A stretch of 21,186 bases of DNA from Acidobacteriota bacterium (GCA_020851835.1 JADZBZ010000535.1:1-21186); one strand, 5' to 3'; shown: positions 7,816 to 15,150, counted from the first letter of the stretch. The notes: a model not told the origin generated them from the letters alone. Translations and numbers: made by a program.

Positions 7816-8367
7816 ATGTGGAAGCGTGATGAGTCGGTCAAACCGGCGACACCCCCGGCGCCCGCGCCCGCGGCGCCGACGGTCCCAGCTGCGGCCGCAC
7901 CGCCGGCAGGCGATCGGCGCAACCTTCAGATGCAGGGGGAGAATGTGAACATCGGGAAGTCGGTTGTCATCAAAGGCGAGTTGAGCGGCAGCGAAGACCT
8001 GACTATCGAGGGTCATGTCGAGGGGCGCATCGAGCTCAAGGAGAACGCGCTCACCATCGGCGCCAATGGAAAGATTCGCGCCGAGGTCTTCGCCAAGGCC
8101 GTGATCGTGCTGGGCGAGGTCGTCGGCAACATCGCGGCCTCCGAGAAGGTCGACATCCGCGACAACGGCTCGGTGGACGGGGACATCACCTCGCCGCGCG
8201 TGGCCATTGCCGAGGGCGCCCACTTCCGCGGCAGTGTCGACATGCAGCGCGCCGGCTCGGCGGCAGCCAAGCCGGCGGCATCGGCCGCCGCGGCCAAGCC
8301 AGCCGCCTCGCCCGCGGCCTCTCCGGCGGCATCGGCCCCGGCGCCGGGACAGAAGGTGGGCGCCTAG
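7816..8367 (+). CDS. Bactofilin (polymer-forming cytoskeletal protein)
   Basis: Bactofilins self-assemble without nucleotide into beta-helical filaments, usually at the inner membrane, and place cell-wall or polysaccharide machinery. In the 183-residue product the bactofilin domain spans about 44-144. It shows the short hydrophobic beta-helix repeats, for example LTIEGHVEGRIELKENALTI and VIVLGEVVGNI. It is flanked by disordered ends: a Pro/Ala-rich N-terminus (10-33) and an Ala/Lys/Pro-rich C-terminus (147-183) with repeated AAKPAAS-like units. The start is the ATG at 7816 because GGGAGG (7801-7806) lies nine bases upstream. A longer frame starting at 7597 would cross the promoter and lacks domain sequence. 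A methyltransferase-like gene follows after 21 bases. Confidence 0.92.
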   Translation: MWKRDESVKPATPPAPAPAAPTVPAAAAPPAGDRRNLQMQGENVNIGKSVVIKGELSGSEDLTIEGHVEGRIELKENALTIGANGKIRAEVFAKAVIVLGEVVGNIAASEKVDIRDNGSVDGDITSPRVAIAEGAHFRGSVDMQRAGSAAAKPAASAAAAKPAASPAASPAASAPAPGQKVGA

Positions 8368-8388
8368 CGTCCGGCGCCCGTACTGACG

Positions 8389-9063
8389 ATGGCCGACTCC
8401 GCTCGCACGCTGACGGACCTCTTTGGCTTCTTCGGAAACCGCCGCGCGGCCAGTGCCGCGCCGGCGGTGACCGCCGGGACCGACGCCCTCGAGATCAGCC
8501 ACCCCACCAAGTCGCTCCAGAAGTTTCTCGCCTGCCTCCAGGCACGCGAGAACCCCGTGCTCGTGGACCTGGGGCCCGTCGTCGGCAGCAATGTCACGTT
8601 CTTCGGCGAGCAGCTCGGCTGCCGGATCCGGGTCGAGGACCTGGCGGCCGATATCGAAGCACACGTGAAGGCGGGGAAGCCAGAGGCGCTAGCCGCGTTC
8701 CTGAAATCGCGCTTCACCCAGGCGCCCGAATCGGTGGACGGCATTCTCTGCTGGGACATGCTCGACTACCTGGATCGCCCGGCCGCCCAGGCGCTGGCCG
8801 AGGCCCTGGGCCGCCTGCTGAGGCCTGACGGCGTGCTGCTGGGCTTCTTCAGCACGGCTGACGCGCACGACGCCGTCTACACGAAGTACGTCGTCGTGGA
8901 TCCTCAGCACCTGCGCTACAAGAACTATCCGGCGAGCCGGCCCCGGCAGCGCTCGCTGCTGACGGGCGACATCATCCGGATGTTCAAAGGCCTTCGCGTG
9001 TCGGATTCCTTTCTCATGAAGAGTCACGTTCGGGAGATGCTCTTCCGCAAGCCGACGGCCTAG
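8389..9063 (+). CDS. Class I SAM-dependent methyltransferase-like protein
   Basis: The 224-residue product has a Rossmann-type pattern. VLVDLGPVVGSN (57-68) resembles SAM-binding motif I, and an acidic residue after the second strand (RIRVEDL, about 80-85) could hold the ribose. DGILCWDMLDYLDRP has the position of motif IV, and LRPDGVLLGFF resembles the post-motif strand of class I enzymes. Motif I is degenerate (GxxxG rather than GxGxG), so activity is not certain. Substrate unknown. The N-terminal 40 residues are poorly conserved-looking. It follows bactofilin closely and its stop codon TAG lies inside the left edge of the long palindrome at 9060-9225, so that element would be transcribed with it. 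Confidence 0.7.
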   Translation: MADSARTLTDLFGFFGNRRAASAAPAVTAGTDALEISHPTKSLQKFLACLQARENPVLVDLGPVVGSNVTFFGEQLGCRIRVEDLAADIEAHVKAGKPEALAAFLKSRFTQAPESVDGILCWDMLDYLDRPAAQALAEALGRLLRPDGVLLGFFSTADAHDAVYTKYVVVDPQHLRYKNYPASRPRQRSLLTGDIIRMFKGLRVSDSFLMKSHVREMLFRKPTA

Positions 9064-9225
9064 TCCCCTGGAAGCGTGATGACTCACGTCATTCCCGGGC
9101 GGGGCATCCCGCCTCGCGGCGTTGCTCCTCTCTCGCCTATGCCCAATAGGCTCGGTCGTCACGCCTGGCGATCCGGGCGCCCCGCTCCGGGACTGACACA
9201 AGTCATCACGCTTCCAGGGGCCTAG
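9060..9225. repeat. 166-bp imperfect palindrome, MITE/REP-like insertion
   Basis: Perfect 20-base arms CCCCTGGAAGCGTGATGACT (9065-9084) and its reverse complement (9201-9220) are each flanked, after one mismatched base, by CTAG (9060-9063 and 9222-9225). Inward the arms keep matching with small gaps: CCGG plus GCGGGGC plus CCCG on the left against their complements on the right. The exact centre is a hairpin, GCCTAT (9135-9140), loop GCCCA, ATAGGC (9146-9151). Each arm also holds a small hairpin: TGAC/GTCA at 9080-9091 and at 9194-9205. No protein is encoded. CTAG on both sides may be a target duplication or part of the repeat. Removing the element and one CTAG would leave the neighbouring genes about 10 bases apart, as in an ordinary operon. 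It could also act as an RNA hairpin between them. Confidence 0.85.
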
Positions 9226-9235
9226 ACGGGAGGCC

Positions 9236-10033
9236 ATGCCCCGTCCAGTGGTTGCCCTCCTCACCGACTTCGGTTCCTCGGATCACTACGCGGGAGCGAT
9301 GAAAGGCGTCGTGCTCGGCATCTGCCCCGACGTCACCCTCGTGGACGTCGTCCACGACCTGCCGCCTCACGACGTGCTGGCCGGCGCGCTCGAACTGGCC
9401 GCCTGCTATCGCTGCTTCCCGGTTGGGACGATCTTCCTGGTGGTCGTGGATCCCGGCGTGGGATCGGCCAGGCGCGGCCTGGCGGCTGAGGCTGGCGAGT
9501 ACCGTTTCGTGGCGCCCGACAACGGCGTGCTCACGGCAGCGCTGCAGGACCTGCCGCCCCGCAAGGTGGTGGAGCTCACCGAACGCAAGTACGCGCGGCC
9601 GACGGTGAGCCGCACGTTCGAGGGTCGCGACCGGTTCGCGCCGGCCGCCGGCTGGCTGGCCAAGGGCATCGCGCTCGCCTCTCTGGGGCGGGGCGTCACC
9701 GACTACCATCGGCTCGACATCCCAGTTCCAGAGGCCTCGCCCGATGGCGTGGCGGGCGTCGTCCTGCGCGTAGACCGGTTCGGCAACTGCATCACGAACA
9801 TCGATCGCCGGACGTTCGAACACGCGGCCGCGAACGGGCCCGTCACCATTACCGCTGGCGGACACGACATCCCGCGGCTGGTCGCCACCTATGACGACGC
9901 GCGGGGAACGGACGCGTGCGCGCTTTTTGGCAGTACCGACTACCTGGAGATTGCCGTCAACGGGGCCAGCGCCGCCGAGCGTCTGAGCCTGGCGCGCGGC
10001 TCCCGGGTCTTTGTGCGGCGCGCCGGCTCGTAG
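9236..10033 (+). CDS. SAM hydroxide adenosyltransferase family protein (DUF62)
   Basis: Members of this family (related to fluorinase and chlorinase) hydrolyse S-adenosylmethionine to adenosine and methionine. The 265-residue product has the family motifs in order: LLTDFGSSDHYAGAMKG (8-24), VVDPGVGSARRG (70-81), VAPDNGVLT (92-100), FEGRDRFAPAAG (128-139) and DRFGNCITNID. The Asp and Arg of the known Asp-Arg-His triad appear as Asp72 and Arg79. The third position, His in the usual TFHGRD, is Glu129 here, so activity may be altered. The ATG has GGGAGG (9228-9233) only two bases upstream, which is tight; a GTG at 9248 is a less likely alternative. It stands next to another putative SAM-binding protein. 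Family is clear; activity is uncertain. Confidence 0.9.
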   Translation: MPRPVVALLTDFGSSDHYAGAMKGVVLGICPDVTLVDVVHDLPPHDVLAGALELAACYRCFPVGTIFLVVVDPGVGSARRGLAAEAGEYRFVAPDNGVLTAALQDLPPRKVVELTERKYARPTVSRTFEGRDRFAPAAGWLAKGIALASLGRGVTDYHRLDIPVPEASPDGVAGVVLRVDRFGNCITNIDRRTFEHAAANGPVTITAGGHDIPRLVATYDDARGTDACALFGSTDYLEIAVNGASAAERLSLARGSRVFVRRAGS

Positions 10034-10059
10034 CGCGATCTTCGGCGAGTGCCCAACTC

Positions 10060-10068
10060 TGCTAGGAT
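10060..10068 (+). promoter_or_regulatory. Candidate extended -10 promoter for glpX
   Basis: TGC followed by TAGGAT (10063-10068) forms an extended -10 element without a good -35. A transcript from here would have a leader of nearly 100 bases including a 10-bp palindrome (CCTGTACAGG, 10091-10100) and the hairpin at 10148-10166. Confidence 0.3.
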
Positions 10069-10147
10069 GGCCGTTTGCCGCCCTGCATCCCCTGTACAGG
10101 ACCGTGATGATCTACGTGTGTCTTCCAGTTTTGCTATCGGACTGCGC

Positions 10148-10166
10148 GCCTCCGGTGCTCGGAGGC
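10148..10166 (+). promoter_or_regulatory. Hairpin sequestering the glpX ribosome-binding site
   Basis: GCCTCCG (10148-10154), loop GTGCT, CGGAGGC (10160-10166) forms a perfect seven-base-pair GC-rich stem. The 3' arm contains the Shine-Dalgarno GGAGG (10161-10165), which ends six bases before the glpX ATG at 10172. Pairing would hide the site, implying translational control or coupling. No recognised riboswitch or protein site is seen. Confidence 0.55.
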
Positions 10167-10171
10167 TGACG

Positions 10172-11191
10172 ATGGCGAATGCGAACGATCGCACCAACCA
10201 GATCGAATCGGACCTGTCGCTCGAGTTCCTGCGCGTGGTCGAGCAGGCGGCCATTGCCTGCGCGCACACCATGGGGCAGGGGAACCGGCACCTATCGGAT
10301 CAGGCCGCCGTCGAGGCGATGCGCCGCGAAATGGACACCGTCCCGATCGACGGCACCATCGTGATCGGCGAGGGCGAGCGCGACGAGGCGCCGATGCTCT
10401 TTATCGGCGAGAGAGTGGGCATGGCTCAGCAGCCGGCGCTGGCCGGCCGCACCTTCGACGAGGTGGATATCGCCGTCGATCCGCTGGAGGGGACCAACTT
10501 GTGCGCCACGGGCGGGCCCAACGCGATAGCGGTGCTGGCCGCCTCGGAGCAGGGCGGGCTGCTGCACGCGCCCGACCTCCACATGGAGAAGCTGGTGGTC
10601 GGGCCGAGTTCGAAGCACGTGGTGGACCTGGACGCACCCGTGCGCGACAACCTCCGCGCGGTGGCCCACAGCCTCGGCCGACAGGTGGACGAACTGGCCG
10701 TGGTCGTGCTGGACCGACCGCGCCACGAATCGCTCATTGCCGAGATTCGGGCCACCGGCGCGCGTATCCGCCTCATCGGCGACGGCGACCTGTCGGCCGG
10801 TATTGCCGCCGCCGTTGCCGGCAGCGGCGTCCATGCGGTGATGGGCACCGGCGGCGCGCCCGAAGGGGTGCTCACTGCCGCCGCGATGCGGTGCCTCAAC
10901 GGTGAGATCTTCGCCCGGCTCGTCGTGGCCACGCCCGAGGACGAAGCCCGCTGCCGGGCCATGGGCATCACCGACTTCAAGAAGATCTACAAAGCCGCGG
11001 ACCTCGCCTGCGGCAAGCACATCATCTTTGCCGCCACGGGCGTGACCGACGGCGCGCTCATGCGAGGCGTCCGCTTCTTCGGGGATGGCATCCGGACCAG
11101 CTCGGTGATCATGCAGACCGACCCCCATCGGATCCGATTCATCGACAGCATCCAAGTCTACCCAGGGCCGTCGGTGAAGATCCGGTTCTGA
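10172..11191 (+). CDS. glpX: Class II fructose-1,6-bisphosphatase
   Basis: It removes the 1-phosphate from fructose-1,6-bisphosphate in gluconeogenesis, using divalent metal. The 339-residue product matches GlpX over its full length. Metal and active-site residues are visible: Asp43 in SDQAAV, Glu67 in IGEGERDEAPM, Asp103 and Glu106 in VDPLEGTN, and the later glutamate in GGAPEGVLTAAAMRCLNGE. The ATG at 10172 is chosen because GGAGG lies six bases upstream and MANANDRTNQIESDLSLEFLR aligns with normal GlpX starts; a longer frame from 10049 would include the leader hairpin. The MFS gene starts four bases after its stop. Together with glgA it indicates sugar storage and gluconeogenic capacity. 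Confidence 0.95.
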   Translation: MANANDRTNQIESDLSLEFLRVVEQAAIACAHTMGQGNRHLSDQAAVEAMRREMDTVPIDGTIVIGEGERDEAPMLFIGERVGMAQQPALAGRTFDEVDIAVDPLEGTNLCATGGPNAIAVLAASEQGGLLHAPDLHMEKLVVGPSSKHVVDLDAPVRDNLRAVAHSLGRQVDELAVVVLDRPRHESLIAEIRATGARIRLIGDGDLSAGIAAAVAGSGVHAVMGTGGAPEGVLTAAAMRCLNGEIFARLVVATPEDEARCRAMGITDFKKIYKAADLACGKHIIFAATGVTDGALMRGVRFFGDGIRTSSVIMQTDPHRIRFIDSIQVYPGPSVKIRF

Positions 11192-11195
11192 CGCG

Positions 11196-12470
11196 GTGGC
11201 AGACGGTCGCGTTTCGGAGACGGCCGGCAGCGGGCCTGCGATCGTCGCGGCGGCCTTCTCGTCCCGCCGCAACGTGTACACGGCGGCGGCGGCCAACGGG
11301 ATTGGCTTCGCGGGCTTTACCCTGGTGATGCCGTTCCTGCCTCTCTACATCCGCGAACTCGGTGTGAGCGACGTCGGCGACATCGCGCTGTGGACCGGCC
11401 TCACCCTCGGGGCCACGCCGGCGGTCACCGCCTTCAGCGCTCCCCTCTGGGGCCGCATCGGTGATCGGTACGGCAGCAAGCTGCTGGTGCTGCGGTCGCT
11501 GTCGGCGTTCGTGCTGACCAAGGGGGCGATGGCGTTTGTGGCGGCCCCGTGGCAGCTCTTCGCCCTGCGCGCACTGCTGGGTGTGTTCGCCGGCTACGGC
11601 GCGCTCACCGTGTCGATGGCCGCCGAGTCGGTGCCGCGCGAGCGCATGGCGCAGGCGATTGGCACCGTGCAGGTAGCCCAGCGTCTGGGCCCGGCAATCG
11701 GACCGGTGATTGGTGGATTGCTGGCGCCAGTGGTGGGCCTGCGGGGGACGTTCCTGTTCGCCGCGGCGTTCTACCTGACGGCGGTGATCCTGATCGCCCT
11801 GCTGTATCGCGAGCCGCGGACGCGGCAGGCTCGCGCCGCGACGCGCCAGCTCGGCGACGTGCTGCGGGAACTGCTGGCTACGCCCGGCTTCGTCATGGTC
11901 TTCATCGTCATCCTCTGTCTGCAGCTGGTCGACCGGAGCTTCGCGCCCATCCTGCCGCTCTACGTGGAGGCCCTGGGCCTGGCCCCATCGCGCGTCGCGC
12001 TGGTGTCGGGCGTGCTGTTCTCGATTGCGGCCCTGGCCGCGGCGGCGGGCCACCGCGTGGCCGGTCCGCTGCTGCTGGGGTGGTCGCCTCGCGGGCTCAT
12101 CGGGTGGTCGTCGCTCACGACGTCGGCGGGGCTGCTGCTGGTGCTGGTCCCGTCGGTCTGGACGCTCGCCGCGGCCCTGGCGATCGCTGGCGCGGCCATC
12201 GGCGTGGGGATGACCGCCGCGTACGCGTCGGGCGGGGCGTTGCTGCCGGCCGACGCGCACGCCACGGGGTTCGGACTGCTCACCACCGCGTCGCTCATCG
12301 GCCTCGCGGTCAGCCCCATTGTCGCGGGCTTCATCAGCGGGCCCGGCATGCGCATCGTGTTCGAGGCCGACATCGTGCTGCTGCTGCTGCTCGCGGCCCT
12401 GGTCTGGGCCCGCATGACGCGCGGCACGACGCCCACGGCCCCGGCCCATTCCGGCAGGTCCGCGGCCTGA
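11196..12470 (+). CDS. MFS exporter (DHA1-type drug/metabolite antiporter)
   Basis: The 424-residue product is hydrophobic with about 12 membrane helices in two halves. Between helices 2 and 3 is MFS motif A, APLWGRIGDRYGSKLLVLRS. In helix 5 is the antiporter motif C, QVAQRLGPAIGPVIGG, which marks proton-coupled efflux rather than uptake. The N-terminal tail of about 25 residues is polar and the C-terminus is short. The start is a GTG at 11196, four bases after the glpX stop; no strong Shine-Dalgarno is present, so translation is probably coupled to glpX. The substrate cannot be told from sequence. A different 585-residue open frame on the other strand over this gene is a compositional shadow. 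Confidence 0.88.
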   Translation: MADGRVSETAGSGPAIVAAAFSSRRNVYTAAAANGIGFAGFTLVMPFLPLYIRELGVSDVGDIALWTGLTLGATPAVTAFSAPLWGRIGDRYGSKLLVLRSLSAFVLTKGAMAFVAAPWQLFALRALLGVFAGYGALTVSMAAESVPRERMAQAIGTVQVAQRLGPAIGPVIGGLLAPVVGLRGTFLFAAAFYLTAVILIALLYREPRTRQARAATRQLGDVLRELLATPGFVMVFIVILCLQLVDRSFAPILPLYVEALGLAPSRVALVSGVLFSIAALAAAAGHRVAGPLLLGWSPRGLIGWSSLTTSAGLLLVLVPSVWTLAAALAIAGAAIGVGMTAAYASGGALLPADAHATGFGLLTTASLIGLAVSPIVAGFISGPGMRIVFEADIVLLLLLAALVWARMTRGTTPTAPAHSGRSAA

Positions 12471-12500
12471 CCGGGCGGCTCGCCGCCGCGGAGCATCTTG

Positions 12501-12506
12501 TACAAT
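12501..12506 (+). promoter_or_regulatory. -10 box for hflX, possible leaderless start
   Basis: TACAAT (five of six matches to TATAAT) lies nine bases before an in-frame ATG at 12516, so transcription would begin within a few bases of that codon. No clear -35 is present. A short GC stem (GGCGG 12474-12478 with CCGCC 12483-12487) lies just upstream. Confidence 0.4.
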
Positions 12507-12515
12507 CGAGCCCGC

Positions 12516-13814
12516 ATGCAGGGACGTCGGTCGGCGATGAGTGAGCGCGCGGCGCTGGTGGGCCTCGTTACGGGCTCGACGCGCCGGCTCGACGCCGAGC
12601 GTTCGATGGAGGAGCTCGAAGGCCTGGCCGACGCCGCGGGCGCGCGGGTGGTGCTGCGCGTGCTGCAGGAGCGGCCCAAGCCGGACTCGGCCACCTTTCT
12701 CGGCGCGGGCAAGATCGAGACGCTCGCGCACGCCGCGGGCGAAGCCGGCGTGGACGTCGTGGTCTTCGACAACGAGTTGTCGCCGGCCCAGCTGCGAGAG
12801 CTGGGCAAGCGGCTCGATCGCAAGGTGATTGACCGCACGCAGCTCATCCTCGACATCTTCGCGCGACGCGCGCGAACGCGCGAGGGCAAGCTGCAAGTAG
12901 AGCTCGCCCAGCTCAAGTACCTGCTGCCGCGCCTGGTCGGGATGGGGACCGAGCTGTCACGGCTGGGCGGCGGAATCGGTACGCGCGGACCCGGCGAAAC
13001 CAAGCTCGAAGCCGACCGCCGGCGCATCCGGGTGCGCATCCATACGCTCGAGCAGGAGATTGCCACCGTACGGCGGCGCCGCGCCCAGTTGCGGGACCGG
13101 CGGCACAAAGGCGAGGTGCCGACGGTTGCGCTCGTCGGCTACACCAACGCCGGCAAGACCACCTTGTTCAACCGGCTGACCAGATCTGACGCGGAGGCGT
13201 CCGATGCCCTGTTCGTCACGCTCGATCCGCTGGTGCGCAAGGTGATGCTGTCGGACCGGCGGCCGCTGCTCTTGAGCGACACCGTCGGGTTCATCGATCG
13301 GCTGCCGCATACGCTGGTGGCCGCCTTTCGCGCGACGCTCGAGGAGACGGCGGATGCCGACCTGGTGCTCCACGTCATCGACGCGGCCAACCCGGAGCAC
13401 GAACGGCAGGCGGCCGCCGTGCACCGCGTGCTCGAGGAAGTGGGCGCCACCGAAGTGCCACGTGTCGAGGTCTACAACAAGATCGATGCGCTCGGCCCGG
13501 ACCAACGCCGCCGGCTCCAGGGCCAGGACCCGTCGGCGCTCCTCATCTCGGCGGACACCGGCGAAGGGTGCGAGGAACTGCTCGACGTGGTGGCGGCCCG
13601 CCTGTCGCTGGACCAGCAGCGCATCACGGTCCACCTCGACCTGAGCGACCCGGCGCAGGCCGACCGCCTAGGCTGGCTCTACCGGCACGGACGCGTGCAC
13701 AGCCACACCAGCGCGGATGATCACGTCTCTCTCGAAGTCGATGTGCCCAGGCGCCTGGCCGCTCAGGCGTTGCAGGTGCCCGCGGCGGCCGCCAGGAGCA
13801 GCCGCCATGCGTAA
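12516..13814 (+). CDS. hflX: Ribosome-associated GTPase HflX
   Basis: HflX binds the 50S subunit and splits or rescues stalled ribosomes in a GTP-dependent way. The 432-residue product has the N-terminal HflX domain (LQERPKPDSATFLGAGKIE, DRTQLILDIFARRARTREGK, GGGIGTRGPGETKLE). A helical linker follows, then a G domain: GYTNAGKTTLF (P-loop, about 208-218), TLDP, DTVGFI (about 255) and NKID (about 322). The start is ambiguous. The ATG at 12516 suits the TACAAT box just upstream; the ATG at 12537 (MSERAALVGL) would give 425 residues and start closer to the conserved region. The stop overlaps the first eight bases of the following lipoprotein gene, indicating translational coupling. Confidence 0.94.
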   Translation: MQGRRSAMSERAALVGLVTGSTRRLDAERSMEELEGLADAAGARVVLRVLQERPKPDSATFLGAGKIETLAHAAGEAGVDVVVFDNELSPAQLRELGKRLDRKVIDRTQLILDIFARRARTREGKLQVELAQLKYLLPRLVGMGTELSRLGGGIGTRGPGETKLEADRRRIRVRIHTLEQEIATVRRRRAQLRDRRHKGEVPTVALVGYTNAGKTTLFNRLTRSDAEASDALFVTLDPLVRKVMLSDRRPLLLSDTVGFIDRLPHTLVAAFRATLEETADADLVLHVIDAANPEHERQAAAVHRVLEEVGATEVPRVEVYNKIDALGPDQRRRLQGQDPSALLISADTGEGCEELLDVVAARLSLDQQRITVHLDLSDPAQADRLGWLYRHGRVHSHTSADDHVSLEVDVPRRLAAQALQVPAAAARSSRHA

Positions 13815-15150
13815 GCGGACGGCTTCCCTTGTGCTGGTGAGCGGCCTGGTGCTGCTGGTGGCGGCCTGCGCCACCCGTGCTGTTGCTCCCGTCGTGACCG
13901 CGCCGCGCCATCCCGACTTCATGTTTCCCGCGCCGCCGGCGAATGCGGCCCCGGACCTGGCCTCGGGCCTCGAGCGGGGCTGGCAGTTCCTGCAGGGTGG
14001 CGACCTGCGAAACGCCGAGCGGGAGTTCGGCCGGGCCCAGCGGGCCGGGCCGGCCAGCGCGAGCCCAGAGGCGGCGCTCGGGTATGTCGCGCTGGCCCGT
14101 GGCGTGGCCGACGATGCGCTGCCGCGATTCGACCGTGCCTTGACGAGAGACCCGCGCTACGTGCCTGCTCTGATCGGACGGGGACAGACGCTGATGGCCC
14201 TACAGCGTGAGGGCGAGGCCCTGGCCAGCTATGAGGCCGCCCTGGCGGCTGACCCCTCGCTAACGGATCTGCAGGCACGGGTGGACGTGCTGCGGTTCCG
14301 GGCCACCCAGGATCTGCTGACCCGCGCCAAGACCGCCACAGAGGCGGGACGTCTGGACGAGGCGCGGAACGCGTATCAGCAGGCCGTAGCGGCTTCTCCA
14401 GACTCGGCCTTCCTCTATCGCGAGCTGGCCGGCGTCGAGCGGCAGGCGGGGGAGGTGACGCTCGCGACCGAGCACCTCCGCCGGGCGATCGATCTCGATC
14501 CGGCCGAGGCCCGCACCCACGCCGCGCTGGGCGAACTGCTCGAGCAGCAGGACGACATCGTGGGCGCGCTGGCGGCGTTCGAAAAGGCGCGCAGCCTCGA
14601 CCCGTCGGCGGTGCCGCCGGCGACCCTGGCCCGCGCGAGAGACCGCGTGGCGATGCTCAGGATGCCGGCGGAGTATCGCGGCATCGCCGCTGCGCCGCGC
14701 GTGACGCGCGCCGATCTGGCGGCCCTGATCGGCGTCCGCCTCGAAGGCCTGGTCGCCCGTGCCGCTCCGCGGCAGGTCGTGATTACCGACGTCCGGGGAC
14801 ACTGGGCCGAACCATGGATCAGCGCTGTCGTGCGCGCCTCGATCATGGACACCCTGCCCAACTACCAGTTCGACCCGACCGAGACGGTCCGGCGCGGCGA
14901 CCTGGCGCGTACGGTGGCCCGTGCACTCAACCTGATTGCGGCGATTCGTCCCGCGGCGGCCCGCAAGTGGGAGAACGCGCGCATCACCGTGTCGGACGTC
15001 TCGCCTGCGCACCTCGCCTATCCGGCGGTCTCGATGGCCGTCGCCTCCGGCGTCATGTCGCTCGAGAACGGCGCCTTCCGCCTGCTCGACCCGGTGAACG
15101 GTGCCGAAGCGGTTGAGGCCATCGGGCGGCTCGAAGCGCTCGCACGATGA
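13807..15150 (+). CDS. TPR-repeat lipoprotein with C-terminal SLH domain
   Basis: The 447-residue product begins with a lipoprotein signal (MRKRTASLVLVSGLVLLVAAC) in which Cys21 would be lipidated. About six tetratricopeptide repeats follow between residues 50 and 267, each with the usual A-x-A-x-DP endings (for example ALAADPSL and AIDLDPAE). The C-terminus resembles S-layer homology modules: VITDVRGHWAEPWISAVVRA (324-343) with TVRRGDLARTVARAL, then a second half from ITVSDVSPAHLAYPAVSMAV (about 393-412). TPRs bind proteins; SLH domains usually bind cell-wall polymers, so an envelope-tethering or scaffold role is inferred. It overlaps hflX by eight bases and pgsA by four, so the three are co-translated. 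I do not know a named homologue. Confidence 0.8.
   Translation: MRKRTASLVLVSGLVLLVAACATRAVAPVVTAPRHPDFMFPAPPANAAPDLASGLERGWQFLQGGDLRNAEREFGRAQRAGPASASPEAALGYVALARGVADDALPRFDRALTRDPRYVPALIGRGQTLMALQREGEALASYEAALAADPSLTDLQARVDVLRFRATQDLLTRAKTATEAGRLDEARNAYQQAVAASPDSAFLYRELAGVERQAGEVTLATEHLRRAIDLDPAEARTHAALGELLEQQDDIVGALAAFEKARSLDPSAVPPATLARARDRVAMLRMPAEYRGIAAAPRVTRADLAALIGVRLEGLVARAAPRQVVITDVRGHWAEPWISAVVRASIMDTLPNYQFDPTETVRRGDLARTVARALNLIAAIRPAAARKWENARITVSDVSPAHLAYPAVSMAVASGVMSLENGAFRLLDPVNGAEAVEAIGRLEALAR

Noticed and set aside
8242..8356. Ala/Lys/Pro-rich codon repeats at the bactofilin C-terminus as a tandem DNA repeat
   Set aside because: Units are irregular and coding; a normal disordered tail of bactofilins.
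10091..10100. CCTGTACAGG palindrome as a repressor operator
   Set aside because: Ten-base palindromes are common by chance in 21 kb and it matches no operator I can name with confidence.
11139..12896. 585-codon open frame on the minus strand
   Set aside because: It lies opposite the MFS and hflX genes, is low-complexity (Arg/Gln/Gly/His-rich) and matches no family; a GC-rich shadow.
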